A DNA stretch of 64,000 nt from Luzula sylvatica (taxonomy: Eukaryota; Streptophyta; Magnoliopsida; Poales; Juncaceae), in NCBI GenBank assembly GCA_946800325.1, contig OX326958.1, positions 60,257,793-60,321,792 on the forward strand, given 5' to 3'. Made by a program: the position numbers and the translations under genes. Positions 42,351-56,500 of this stretch are shown in pieces. Below the pieces are notes generated by a model. It saw only the letters and a program-made list of their open reading frames with translations, made no database searches and was not told where the DNA came from. Position 1 is the stretch's first letter; the number at the start of each line of letters is the position of its first letter.

Positions 42351-44999
42351 AACGCTTTGAGGGGTTCCAATAATGTGTTTTTAGATCATTCGTATCGTAT
42401 CTTTTACTACATAACTTTTCACCAAATTTCACAAACACTAAGAAAGTTTGTTTTTCGATTCAAAACAAGATTTTAACGCTTTGAGTAGTTCAAATAACGT
42501 GTTTCTAGATCATTTGTATCGTATCTTTTACTACAAAACTTTTCGCCAAATTTCACAAACACTAAGAAAGTTTGTTTTTCGATTCAAAACAAGATTTTAA
42601 CGCTTTGAGGAGTTCAAATAACGTGTTTTTGGATCATTTGTATCGTATCTTTTACTACATAACTTTTCACCAAATTTCACAAACACTAAGAAAGTTTGTT
42701 TTTCGATTCAAAACAAGATTTTAACGCTTTGAGGAGTTCAGACAAAGTGTTTCCAGATCATTTGCATCGTATCTTTTAGTACATAACTTTTCACCAAATT
42801 TCACAAACACTAAGAAAGTTTGTTTTTCGATTCAAAACAAGATTTTAACGCTTTGAGGAGTTCAAATAACGGGTTTCTAGATCATTTGTATCGTATCTTT
42901 TACTACATAACTTTTCACCAAATTTCACAAACACTAAGAAACTTTGTTTTTCGATTCAAAACAAGATTTTAACGCTTTGAGGAGTTCAAATAACGTGTTT
43001 TTAGATCATTTATATCGTATCTTTTACTACATAACTTTTCACCAAATTTCACAAACACCAAGAAAGTGTGTTTTTCGATTCAAAACAAGATTTTAACGCT
43101 TTGAGGTGTTCAAATAACATGTTTTTAGATCATTTGTGTCGTATCTTTTAGTACATAACTTTTCCCCAAATTTCACAAACACTAAGAAAGTTTGTTATTC
43201 GATTTCAAAACAAGATTTTAACGCTTTGAGCAGTTCAAATAACGTGTTTTTAGATCATTTGTATCGTATCATTTAGTACATAAATTTTCACCAAATTTCA
43301 CAAACACTAAGAAAGTTTGTTTTTCGATTCAAAACAAGATTTTAACGCTTTGAGGTGTTCAAATAACATGTTTTTATATAATTTGTATCGTATCTTTTAG
43401 TACATAACTTTTCACCAAATTTCACAAACACTAAGAAATTTTGTTTTTCGATTCAAAACAAGATTTTTTAACGCTTTGAGGAGTTCAAATAACGTGTTTC
43501 TAGATCATTTGTATCGTATCTTTTACTACATAACGTTTCACCAAATTTCACAAACACTAAGAAAGTTTGTTTTTCGATTCAAAACATGATTTTAACGCTT
43601 TGAGGAGTTCGAATAACGTGTTTTTAGATCATTTGTATCGTATCTTTTACTACATAACTTTTCACCAAATTTCACAAACACTAAGAGAGTTTGTTTTTCG
43701 ATTCAAAACAAGATTTTAACGCTTTAAGGTGTTCAAATAACATGTTTTTAGATCAGGTGTATCGTATCTTTTACTACATAACTTTTTACCAAATTTCAGA
43801 AACGCTAAGAAAGTTTGTTTTTCGATTCAAAACAAGATTGTAACGCTTTGAGGAGTTCAAATAACATGTTTTTAGATCATTTGTATCATATCTTTTACTA
43901 CATAACTTTTCAGCAAATTTCACAAACACTAAGAAAGTTTGTTTTTCGATTCAAAACAAGATTTTAACGTTTGGAGGAGTTCAAATAACGTGTTTTTAGA
44001 TCATTTGTATCATACCTTTTACTACATAACTTTTCACCAAATTTCACAAACTCTAAGAAAGTTGGTTTTCCGATTCAAAACAAGATTTTAACGCTTTGAG
44101 GGGTTCAAATAATGTGTTTTTAGATCATTCGTATCGTATCTTTTACTACATAACTTTTCACCAAATTTCACAAACACTAAGAAAGTTTGTTTTTCGATTC
44201 AAAACAAGATTTTAACGCTTTGAGGAGTTCAAATAACGTGTTTCTAGATCATTTGTATCGTATATTTTAGTACATAACTTTTCGCCAAATTTCGCAAACA
44301 CTAAGAAAGTTTGTTTTTCGATTCAAAACAAGATTTTAACGCTTTGAGGAGTTCAAATAACGTGTTTTTAGATCATTTGTGTCGTATCTTTTAGTACATA
44401 ACTTTTCCCCAAATTTCACAAACACTAAGAAAGTTTGTTATTCGATTCAAAACAAGATTTTAACGCTTTGAGGAGTTCAGATAACAAGTTTTTAGATCAG
44501 GTGTATCGTATCTTTTACTACATAACTTTTTACCAAATTTCAAAAATACTAAGAAAGTTTGTTTTTCGATTCAAAACAAGATTGTAACGCTTTGAGGAGT
44601 TCAAATAACATGTTTTTAGATCATTTGTATCATATCTTTTACTACATAACTTTTCAGCAAATTTCACAAACACTAAGAAAGTTTGTTATTCGATTCAAAA
44701 CAAGATTTTAACGTTTGGAGGAGTTCAAATAACGTTTTTTTAGATCATTTATATCGTATCTTTTACTACATAACTTTTCACCAAATTTCACAAACACCAA
44801 GAAAGTTTGTTTTTCGATTCAAAACAAGATTTTAACGCTTTGAGGTGTTCAAATAACGTGTTTTTAGATCATTTGTGTCGTATCTTTTAGTACATAACTT
44901 TTCACCAAATCTCCCAAACACTAAGAAAGTTTGTTTTTCAATTCAAAACAAACATTTAACGCTTTGAGGAGTTCAAATAACGAGTTTTTAGATCATTTG

Positions 45000-46200
45000 T
45001 ATCGTATCTTTTAGTACATAAGTTTTCACCAAATTTCACAAACACTAAGAAAGTTTGTTTTTCGATTCAATACAAGATTTTAACGCTTTGAGGAGTTCAA
45101 ATAACGGGTTTCTAGATCATTTGTATCGTATCTTTTACTACATAATTTTTCACCAAATCTCCCAAACACTAAGAAAGTTTGTTTTTCAATTCAAAACTAA
45201 CATTTAACGCTTTGAGGAGTTCAAATAACGAGTTTTTAGATCATTTGTATCGTATCTTTTAGTACATAAGTTTTCACCAAATTTCACAAACACTAAGAAA
45301 GTTTGTTTTTCGATTCAAAACAAGATTTTAACGCTTTGAGGAGTTCAAACAACGTGTTTCCAGATCATTTGCATCGTATCTTTTAGTACATAACTTTTCA
45401 CCAAATTTCACAAATACTAAGAAAGTTTGTTTTTCGATTCAAAACAAGATTTTAACGCTTTGAGGAGTTCAAATAACGGGTTTCTAGATCATTTATATCG
45501 TATCTTTTACTACATAACTTTTCACCAAATTTCACAAACACTAAGAAAGTTTGTTTTTCGATTCAAAACAAGATTTTAACGCTTTGAGGAGTTCAAATAA
45601 CGTGTTTTTAGATCATTTGTATCGTATCTTTTACTACATAACTTTTCACCAAATTTCACAAACACTAAGAAAGTTTGTTTTTCGATTCAAAACAAGATTT
45701 TAACGCTTTGAGGAGTTCAAATAACGTGTTTTTAGATCATTTGTATCGTATCTTTTAGTACATAAGTTTTCACCAAATTTCACAAACACTAAGAAAGTTT
45801 GTTTTTCGATTCAATACAAGATTTTAACGCTTTGAGGAGTTCAAATAACGGGTTTCTAGATCATTTGTATCGTATCTTTTACTACATAACTTTTCACCAA
45901 ATCTCCCAAACACTAAGAAAGTTTGTTTTTCAATTCAAAACTAACATTTAACGCTTTGAGGAGTTCAAATACGAGTTTTTAGATCATTTGTATCGTATCT
46001 TTTAGTACATAAGTTTTCACCAAATTTCACAAACACTAAGAAAGTTTGTTTTTCGATTCAAAACAAGATTTTAACGCTTTGAGGAGTTCAAACAACGTGT
46101 TTCCAGATCATTTGCATCGTATCTTTTAGTACATAACTTTTCACCAAATTTCACAAATACTAAGAAAGTTTGTTTTTCGATTCAAAACAAGATTTTAACG
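45000..46200 (+). repeat. 6-monomer (744-bp) tandem unit
   Basis: GATTCAATACAAGATTTT occurs at about 45,069 and 45,813, and CTCCCAAACAC at 45,159 and 45,903, both 744 bp apart (6 x 124). The shared order includes ACATAAGTTTTCACC, AACAACGTGTTTCCAG and CACAAATACTAAG monomers. Copy 2 has a one-base deletion at TTCAAATACGAG near 45,965. The CTCCC monomer at 44,911 lies two monomers before the first copy. Confidence 0.75.
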
Positions 46201-48948
46201 CTTTGAGGAGTTCAAATAACGGGTTTCTAGATCATTTGTATCGTATCTTTTACTACATAACTTTTCACCAAATTTCACAAACACCAAGAAAGTTTGTTTT
46301 TCGATTCAAAACAAGATTTTAACGCTTTGAGGTGTTCAAATAACATGTTTTTAGATCATTTGTGTCGTATCTTTTAGTACATAACTTTTCCCCAAATTTC
46401 ACAAACACTAAGAAAGTTTGTTATTCGATTTCAAAACAAGATTTTAACGCTTTGAGCAGTTCAAATAACGTGTTTTTAGATCATTTGTATCGTATCTTTT
46501 AGTACATAAATTTTCACCAAATTTCACAAACACTAAGAAAGTTTGTTTTTCGATTCAAAACAAGATTTTAACGCTTTGTGGTGTTCAAATAACATGTTTT
46601 TAGATCATTTGTATCGTATCTTTTAGTACATAACTTTTCACCAAATTTCACAAACACTAAGAAATTTGGTTTTTCGATTCAAAACAAGATTTTTTAACGC
46701 TTTGAGGAGTTCAAATAACGTGTTTCTAGATCATTTGTATCGTATCTTTTACTACATAACGTTTCACCAAATTTCACAAACACTAAGAAAGTTTGTTTTT
46801 CGATTCAAAACATGATTTTAACGCTTTGAGGAGTTCAAATAACGTGTTTTTAGATCATTTGTATCGTATCTTTTACTACATAACTTTTCACCAAATTTCA
46901 CAAACACTAAGAGAGTTTGTTTTTCGATTCAAAACAAGATTTTAACGCTTTAAGGTGTTCAAATAACATGTTTTTAGATCAGGTGTATCGTATCTTTTAC
47001 TACATAACTTTTTACCAAATTTCAGAAACGCTAAGAAAGTTTGTTTTTCGATTCAAAACAAGATTGTAACGCTTTGAGGAGTTCAAATAACATGTTTTTA
47101 GATCATTTGTATCATATCTTTTACTACATAACTTTTCAGCAAATTTCACAAACACTAAGAAAGTTTGTTTTTCGATTCAAAACAAGATTTTAACGCTTTG
47201 AGGAGTTCAAATAACGTGTTTTTAGATCATTTGTATCGTATCTTTTACTACAAAACTTTTCACCAAATTTCACAAACACTAAGAAAGCTTGTTTTTCGAT
47301 TCAAAACAAGATTTTAACGCTTTGAGGAGTTCAAATAACGTGTTTTTAGATTATTTGTATCGTATCTTTTACTACATAACTTTTAACCAAATTTCACAAA
47401 CACTAATAAAGTTTGTTTTTCGATTTCAAAACAAGATTTTAACGCTTTGAGGAGTTCAAATAACGTGTTTTTAGATCATTTGTATCGTATCTTTTAGTAC
47501 ATCACTTTTCACCAAATTTCACAAACACTAAGAAAGTTTGTTTTTCGATTCAAAACAAGATTTTAAAGCTTTCAGGAGTACAAATAACATGTTTTTAGAT
47601 CATTTGTATCGTATCTTTTAGGTCATAACTTTTCACCAAATTTAACAGACACTAAGAAAGTTTGTTTTTCGATTCAAAACAAGATTTTAACGCTTTGAGA
47701 AGTTCAAATAACATGTTTCTAGATCATTTTATCGTATCTTTTACTACATAACTTTTCACCAAATTTCACAAACACTAAGAAAGTTTGTTTTTCGATTCGA
47801 AACAAGATTTTAACGCTTTGAGGAGTTCAAATAACGTGTTTCTAGATCATTTGTATCGTACCTTTTACCAGATAACTTTTCACCAAATTTCACAAACACT
47901 AAGAAAGTTTGTTTTTCGATTCAAAACAAAATTTTAACGCTTTGAGGAGTTCAAATAACGTCTTTATAGATCATTTATGTCGTATCTTTTAGTACATAAC
48001 TTTTCACCAAATTTCACAAACACTAAGAAAGTTTGTTTTTCAATTCAAAACAAACTTTTAATGCTTTGAGGAGTTCAAAGAACGTGTTTTTAGATCATTT
48101 GTATCGTATCTTTTAGTACATAACTTTTCACCAAATTTCACAAACACTAAAAAAGTTTGTTTTTCGATTCAAAACAAGATTTTAACGCTTTGAGGAGTTC
48201 AAATAACGGGTTTCTAGATCATTTGTATCGTATCTTTTAGTACATCACTTTTCACCAAATTTCACAAACACTAAGAAAGTTTGTTTTTCGATTCAAAACA
48301 AGATTTTATAGCTTTCAGGAGTTCAAATAACACGTTTTTAGATCATTTGTATCGTATCTTTTAGGACATAACTTTTCACCAAATTTAACAAACACTAAGA
48401 AAGTTTGTTTTTCGATTCAAAACAAGATTTTAACGCTTTGAGGTGTTCAAATAACATGTTTTTAGATCATTTGTGTTGTATCTTTTAGTACATAACTTTT
48501 CCCCAAATTTCACAAACACTAAGAAAGTTTCTTATTCGATTTCAAAACAAGATTTTAACGCTTTGAGCAGTTCAAATAAAGTGTTTTTAGATCATTTGTA
48601 TCGTATCTTTTAGTACATAAATTTTCACCAAATTTCACAAACACTAAGAAAGTTTGTTTTTCGATTCAAAACAAGATTTTAACGCTTTGAGGTGTTCAAA
48701 TAACATGTTTTTAAATCATTTGTATCGTATCTTTTAGTACATAACTTTTCACCAAATTTCACAAACACTAAGAAATTTTGTTTTTCGATTCAAAACAAGA
48801 TTTTAACGCTTTGAGGAGTTCGAATAACGTGTTTCTAGATCATTTGTATCGTATCTTTTACTACATAACTTTTCACCAAATTTCACAAACACTAAGAAAG
48901 TTTGTTTTTCGATTCAAAACATGATTTTAACGCTTTGAGGAGTTCAAA

Positions 48949-49002
48949 TAACGTGTTTGAGGAGTTCAAAACAAGATTTTTTAACGCTTTGAGGAGTTCA
49001 AA
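48949..49002 (+). repeat. 54-bp internal insertion: chimeric monomer
   Basis: ATAAC landmarks at 48,865 and 49,043 are 178 bp apart instead of 124. After AACGTGTTT the sequence jumps back to GAGGAGTTCAAA, then to ACAAGATTTTTT, and repeats AACGCTTTGAGGAG before resuming at CTAGATC. The extra 54 bp consist of two monomer pieces joined out of register at short shared words (TTT and TTCAAA). The joins use microhomology, unlike the register-preserving changes elsewhere, so replication template switching or microhomology-mediated repair is the likely cause. Confidence 0.88.
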
Positions 49003-51349
49003 TAACGTGTTTCTAGATCATTTGTATCATATCTTTTACTACATAACGTTTCACCAAATTTCACAAACACTAAGAAAGTTTGTTTTTCGATTCAAAACAT
49101 GATTTTAACGCTTTGAGGAGTTCAAATAACGTGTTTGTAGATCATTTATATCGTATCTTTTACTACGTAACTTTTCACCAAATTTCACAAACACTAAGAA
49201 AGTTTGTTTTTCGATTCAAAACAAGATTTTAACGCTTTGAGGAGTTCAAATAACGTGTTTTTAGATCATTTATATCGTATCTTTTACTACATAACTTTTC
49301 ACCAAATTTCACAAACACCAAGAAAGTTTGTTTTTCGATTCAAAACAAGATTTTAACGTTTGGAGGAGTTCAAATAACGTGTTTTTAGATCATTTGTATC
49401 ATATCTTTTACTACATAACTTTTCACCAAATTTCACAAACTCTAAGAAAGTTTGTTTTCCGATTCAAAACAAGATTTTAACGCTTTGAGGGGTTCAAATA
49501 ATGTGTTTTTAGATCATTCGTATCGTATCTTTTACTACATAACTTTTCACCAAATTTCACAAACACTAAGAAAGTTTCTTTTTCGATTCAAAACAAGATT
49601 TTAACGCTTTAAGGTGTTCAAATAACATGTTTTTAGATCAGGTGTATCGTATCTTTTACTACATAACTTTTTACCAAATTTCAGAAACGCTAAGAAAGTT
49701 TGTTTTTCGATTCAAAACAAGATTGTAACGCTTTGAGGAGTTCAAATAACATGTTTTTAGATCATTTGTATCATATCTTTTACTACATAACTTTTCAGCA
49801 AATTTCACAAACACTAAGAAAGTTTGTTTTTCGATTCAAAACAAGATTTTAACGTTTGGAGTAGTTCAAATAACGTGTTTTTAGATCATTTGTATCATAT
49901 CTTTTACTACATAACTTTTCACCAAATTTCACAAACTCTAAGAAAGTTTGTTTTCCGATTCAAAACAAGATTTTAACGCTTTGAGGGGTTCAAATAATGT
50001 GTTTTTAGATCATTCGTATCGTATCTTTTACTACATAACTTTTCACCAAATTTCACAAACACTAAGAAAGTTTCTTTTTCGATTCAAAACAAGATTTTAA
50101 CGCTTTGAGGAGTTCAAATAACGTGTTTCTAGATCATTTGTATCGTATCTTTTAGTACATAACTTTTCGCCAAATTTCACAAACACTAAGAAAGTTTGTT
50201 TTTCGATTCAAAACAAGATTTTAACGCTTTGAGGAGTTCAAAGAACGTGTTTTTAGATCATTTGTATCGTATCTTTTAGTACATAAATTTTCACCAAATT
50301 TCACAAACACTAAGAAAGTTTGTTTTTCGATTCAAAACAAGATTTTAACGCTTTGAGGAGTTCAAACAACGTGTTTCCAGATCATTTGCATCGTATCTTT
50401 TAGTACATAACTTTTCACCAAATTTCACAAACACTAAGAAAGTTTGTTTTTCGATTCAAAACAAGATTTTAACGCTTTGAGGAGTTCAAATAACGGGTTT
50501 CTAGATCATTTGTATCGTATCTTTTACTACATAACTTTTCACCAAATTTCACAAACACTAAGAAAGTTTGTTTTTCGATTCAAAACAAGATTTTAACGCT
50601 TTGAGGAGTTCAAATAACGTGTTTTTAGATCATTTATATCGTATCTTTTACTACATAACTTTTCACCAAATTTCACAAACACCAAGAAAGTTTGTTTTTC
50701 GATTCAAAACAAGATTTTAACGCTTTGAGGTGTTCAAATAACATGTTTTTAGATCATTTGTGTCGTATCTTTTAGTACATAACTTTTCCCCAAATTTCAC
50801 AAACACTAAGAAAGTTTGTTATTCGATTTCAAAACAAGATTTTAACGCTTTGAGCAGTTCAAATAACGTGTTCTTAGATCATTTGTATCGTATCTTTTAG
50901 TACATAAATTTTCACCAAATTTCGCAAACACTAAGAAAGTTTGTTTTTCGATTCAAAACAAGATTTTAACGCTTTGTGGTGTTCAAATAACATGTTTTTA
51001 GATCATTTGTATCGTATCTTTTAGTACATAACTTTTCACCAAATTTCACAAACTCTAAGAAAGTTTGTTTTCCGATTCAAAACAAGATTTTAACGCTTTG
51101 AGGGGTTCAAATAATGTGTTTTTAGATCATTCGTATCGTATCTTTTACTACATAACTTTTCACCAAATTTCACAAACACTAAGAAAGTTTGTTTTTCGAT
51201 TCAAAACAAGATTTTAACGCTTTGAGGAGTTCAAATAACGTGTTTCTAGATCATTTGTATCGTATCTTTTAGTACATAACTTTTCGCCAAATTTCACAAA
51301 CACTAAGAAAGTTTGTTTTTCGATTCAAAACAAGATTTTAACGCTTTGA

Positions 51350-53500
51350 GGAGTTCAAATAATGTGTTTTTCGATCATTTATATCGTATCTTTTACTACA
51401 TAACTTTTCACCAAATTTCACAAACACCAAGAAAGTTTGTTTTTCGATTTCAAAACAAGATTTTAACGCTTTGAGGAGTTCAAATAACGTGTTTTTAGAT
51501 CATTTGTGTCGTATCTTTTAGTACATCACTTTTCCCCAAATTTCACAAACACTAAGAAAGTTTGTTATTCGATTTCAAAACAAGATTTTAAAGCTTTCAG
51601 GAGTTCAAATAACATGTTTTTAGATCATTTGTATCGTATCTTTGAGGACATAACTTTTCACCAAATTTAACAAACACTAAGAAAGTTTGTTTTTCGATTC
51701 AAAACAAGATTTTAACGCTTTGAGGAGTTCAAATAACGTATTTTTCGATCATTTATATCGTATCTTTTACTACATAACTTTTCACCAAATTTCACAAACA
51801 CCAAGAAAGTTTGTTTTTCGATTTCAAAACAAGATTTTAACGCTTTGAGGAGTTCAAATAACGTGTTTTTAGATCATTTGTGTCGTATCTTTTAGTACAT
51901 CACTTTTCCCCAAATTTCACAAACACTAAGAAAGTTTGTTATTCGATTTCAAAACAAGATTTTAAAGCTTTCAGGAGTTCAAATAACATGTTTTTAGATC
52001 ATTTGTATCGTATCTTTTAGGACATAACTTTTCACCAAATTTAACAAACACTAAGAAAGTTTGTTTTTCGATTCAAAACAAGATTTTAACGCTTTGAGAA
52101 GTTCAAATAACGTGTTTCTAGATCATTTTATCGTATCTTTTACTACATAACTTTTCACCAAATTTCACAAACACTAAGAAAGTTTGTTTTTCGATTCGAA
52201 ACAAGATTTTAACGCTTTGAGGAGTTCAAATAACGTGTTTCTAGATCATTTGTATCGTATCTTTTACTAGATAACTTTTCACCAAATTTCACAAACACTA
52301 AGAAAGTTTGTTTTTCGATTCAAAACAAGATTTTAACGCTTTGAGGAGTTCAAATAACGTGTTTATAGATCATTTATGTCGTATCTTTTAGTACATAACT
52401 TTTCACCAAATTTCACAAACACTAAGAAAGTTTGTTTTTCGATTCAAAACAAGATTTTAACGCTTTGAGGAGTTCAAATAACATGTTTTTAGATCATTTG
52501 TATCATATCTTTTACTACATAACTTTTCAGCAAATTTCACAAACTCTAAGAAAGTTTGTTTTTCGATTCAAAACAAGATTTTAACGCTTTGAGGAGTTCA
52601 AATAACGTGTTTTTAGATCATTTGTATCGTATCTTTTACTACAAAACTTTTCAACAAATTTCACAAACACTAAGAAAGCTTGTTTTTCGATTCAAAACAT
52701 GATTTTAACGCTTTGAGGAGTTCAAATAACGTGTTTTTAGATTATTTGTATCGTATCTTTTACTACATAACTTTTAACCAAATTTCACAAACACTAATAA
52801 AGTTTGTTTTTCGATTTCAAAACAAGATTTTAACGCTTTGAGGAGTTCAAATAACGTGTTTTTAGATCATTTGTATCGTATCTTTTAGTACATCACTTTT
52901 CACCAAATTTCACAAACACTAAGAAAGTTTGTTTTTCGATTCAAAACAAGATTTTAATGCTTTCAGGAGTTCAAATAACATGTTTTTAGATCATTTGTAT
53001 CGTATCTTTTAGGACATAACTTTTCACCAAATTTAACAAACACTAAGAAAGTTTGTTTTTCGATTCAAAACAAGATTTTAACGCTTTGAGAAGTTCAAAT
53101 AACGTGTTTCTAGATCATTTTATCGTATCTTTTACTACATAACTTTTCACCAAATTTCACAAACACTAAGAAAGTTTGTTTTTCGATTCGAAACAAGATT
53201 TTAACGCTTTGAGGAGTTCAAATAACGTGTTTCTAGATCATTTGTATCGTATCTTTTACTAGATAACTTTTCACCAAATTTCACAAACACTAAGAAAGTT
53301 TGTTTTTCGATTCAAAACAAGATTTTAACGCTTTGAGGAGTTCAAATAACGTGTTTATAGATCATTTATGTCGTATCTTTTAGTACATAACTTTTCACCA
53401 AATTTCACAAACACTAAGAAAGTTTGTTTTTCAATTCAAAACAAACTTTTAATGCTTTGAGGAGTTCAAATAACGTGTTTTTAGATCATTTGTATCGTAT
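51350..53500 (+). repeat. Short-period higher-order units of 3 and 8 monomers
   Basis: AAGCTTTCAGGAG monomers at 51,591 and 51,964 are 373 bp apart, giving a 3-monomer unit (TTTTTCGATCATTTATATC, GTACATCACTTTTCCCC, GGACATAAC types) repeated in tandem; one 125-bp monomer explains the extra base. The two-base-deleted GATCATTTTATCG monomer at 52,121 and 53,113 marks an 8-monomer (992-bp) duplication. The same deleted monomer appears at about 47,723 and 56,959. Recent amplification therefore also works at very short scales near the right side of the array. Confidence 0.72.
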
Positions 53501-56500
53501 CTTTCAGTACATAACTTTTCACCAAATTTCACAAACACTAAGAAAGTTTGTTTTTCGATTCAAAACAAGATTTTAACGCTTTGAGGAGTTCAAATAACAT
53601 GTTTTTAGATCATTTGTATCATATCTTTTACTACATAACTTTTCACCAAATTTCACAAACACTAAGAAAGTTTGTTTTTCGATTCGAAACAAGATTTTAA
53701 CGCTTTGAGGAGTTCAAATAACGTGTTTCTAGATCATTTGTATCGTATCTTTTACTAGATAACTTTTCACCAAATTTCACAAACATTAAGAAAGTTTGTT
53801 TTTCGATTCAAAACAAGATTTTAACGCTTTGAGGAGTTCAAATAACGTGTTTATAGATCATTTATGTCGTATCTTTTAGTACATAACTTTTCACCAAATT
53901 TCACAAACACTAAGAAAGTTTGTTTTTCAATTCAAAACAAACTTTTAATGCTTTGAGGAGTTCAAATAACGTGTTTTTAGATCATTTGTATCGTATCTTT
54001 TAGTACATAACTTTTCACCAAATTTCACAAACACTAAAAAAGTTTGTTTTTCGATTCAAAACAAGATTTTAAAGCTTTGAGGAGTTCAAATAACGTGTTT
54101 CTAGATCATTTGTATCGTATCTTTTACTACATAACTTTTCACCAAATTTCACAAACACTAAGAAAGTTTGTTTTTCGATTCGAAACAAGATTTTAACGCT
54201 TTGAGGAGTTAAAATAACGTGTTTTTAGATCATTTGTATCGTATCTTTTAGTACATAACTTTTCACCAAATTTCACAAACATTAAGAAAGTTTGTTTTTC
54301 GATTCAAAACAAGATTTTAACGCTTTGAGGAGTTCAAATAACATGTTTTTAGATCATTTGTATCGTATCTTTTAGTACATAACTTTTCACCAAATTTCAA
54401 AAACACTAAGAAAGTTTGTTTTTCGATTCAAAACAAGATTTTAACGCTTTGAGGAGTTCAAATAACGTGTTTCTAGATCATTTGTATCGTATCTTTTACT
54501 ACATAACTTTTCACCAAATTTCAGAAACACTAAGAAAGTTTGTTTTTCGATTCAAAACAAACTTACAACGCTTTTAGGAGTTCAAATAGCGTGTTTTTAG
54601 ATCATTTGTATCGTATCTTTTACTACATAACTTTTCTCCAAATTTCACAAACACTAAGAAAGTTTGTTTTTCGATTTCAAAACCAGATTTTAACGCTTTG
54701 AGGAGTTCGAATAACGTGTTTTTAGATCATTTGTATCGTATCTTTTAGTACATAACTTTTCACCAAATTTCACAAACACTAAGAAAGTTTGTTTTTCGAT
54801 TCAAAACAAGATTTTAACGTTTGGAGGAGTTCAAATAACGTGTTTTTAGATCATTTGTATCATATCTTTTACTACATAACTTTTCACCAAATTTCACAAA
54901 CTCTAAGAAAGTTTGTTTTCCGATTCAAAACAAGATTTTAACGCTTTGAGGGGTTCAAATAATGTGTTTTTAGATCATTCGTATCGTATCTTTTACTACA
55001 CAACTTTTCACCAAATTTCACAAACACTAAGAAAGTTTGTTTTTCGATTCAAAACAAGATTTTAACGCTTTGAGGAGTTCAAATAACGTGTTTCTAGATC
55101 ATTTGTATCGTATCTTTTACTACATAACTTTTCGCCAAATTTCACAAGCACTAAGAAAGTTTGTTTTTCGATTCAAAACAAGATTTTAACGCTTTGAGGA
55201 GTTCAAATAACGTGTTTTTAGATCATTTGTATCGTATCTTTTACTACATAACTTTTCACCAAATTTCACAAACACTAAGAAAGTTTGTTTTTCGATTCAA
55301 AACAAGATTTTAACGCTTTGAGGAGTTCAAATAACGTGTTTCTAGATCATTTGCATCGTATCTTTTAGTACATAACTTTTCACCAAATTTCACAAACACT
55401 AAGAAAGTTTGTTTTTCGATTCAAAACAAGATTTTAACGCTTTGAGGAGTTCAAATAACGGGTTTCTAGATCATTTGTATCGTATCTTTTACTACATAAC
55501 TTTTCACCAAATTTCACAAACACTAAGAAAGTTTGTTTTTCGATTCAAAACAAGATTTTAACGCTTTGAGGAGTTCAAATAATGCGTTTTTAGATCATTT
55601 ATATCGTATCTTATACTACATAACTTTTCACCAAATTTCACAAACACCAAGAAAGTTTGTTTTTCGATTCAAAACAAGATTTTAACGATTTGAGGTGTTT
55701 AAATAACATGTTTTTAGATCATTTGTGTCGTATCTTTTAGTACATAACTTTTCCCCAAATTTCACAAACACTAAGAAAGTTTGTTATTCGATTTCAAAAC
55801 AAGATTTTAACGCTTTGAGCAGTTCAAATAACGTGTTTTTAGATCATTTGTATCGTATCTTTTAGTACATAAATTTTCACCAAATTTCACAAACACTAAG
55901 AAAGTTTGTTTTTCGATTCAAAACAAGATTTTAACGCATTGAGGTGTTCAAATAACATGTTTTTAGATCATTTGTATCGTATCTTTTAGTACATAACTTT
56001 TCACCAAATTTCACAAACACTAAGAAATTTTGTTTTTCGATTCAAAACAAGATTTTAACGCTTTGAGGAGTTCGAATAACGTGTTTCTAGATCATTTGTA
56101 TCGTATCTTTTACTACATAACGTTTCACCAAATTTCACAAACACTAAGAAAGTTAATTTTTCGATTCAAAACATGATTTTAACGCTTTGAGGAGTTCAAA
56201 TAACGTGTTTTTAGATCATTTGTATCGTATCTTTTACTACATAACTTTTCACCAAATTTCACAAACACTAAGAGAGTTTGTTTTTCGATTCAAAACAAGA
56301 TTTTAACGCTTTAAGGTGTTCAAATAACATGTTTTTAGATCAGGTGTATCGTATCTTTTACTACATAACTTTTTACCAAATTTCTGAAACGCTAAGAAAG
56401 TTTGTTTTTCGATTCAAAACAAGATTGTAACGCTTTGAGGAGTTCAAATAACATGTTTTTAGATCATTTGTATCATATCTTTTACTACATAACTTTTCAG

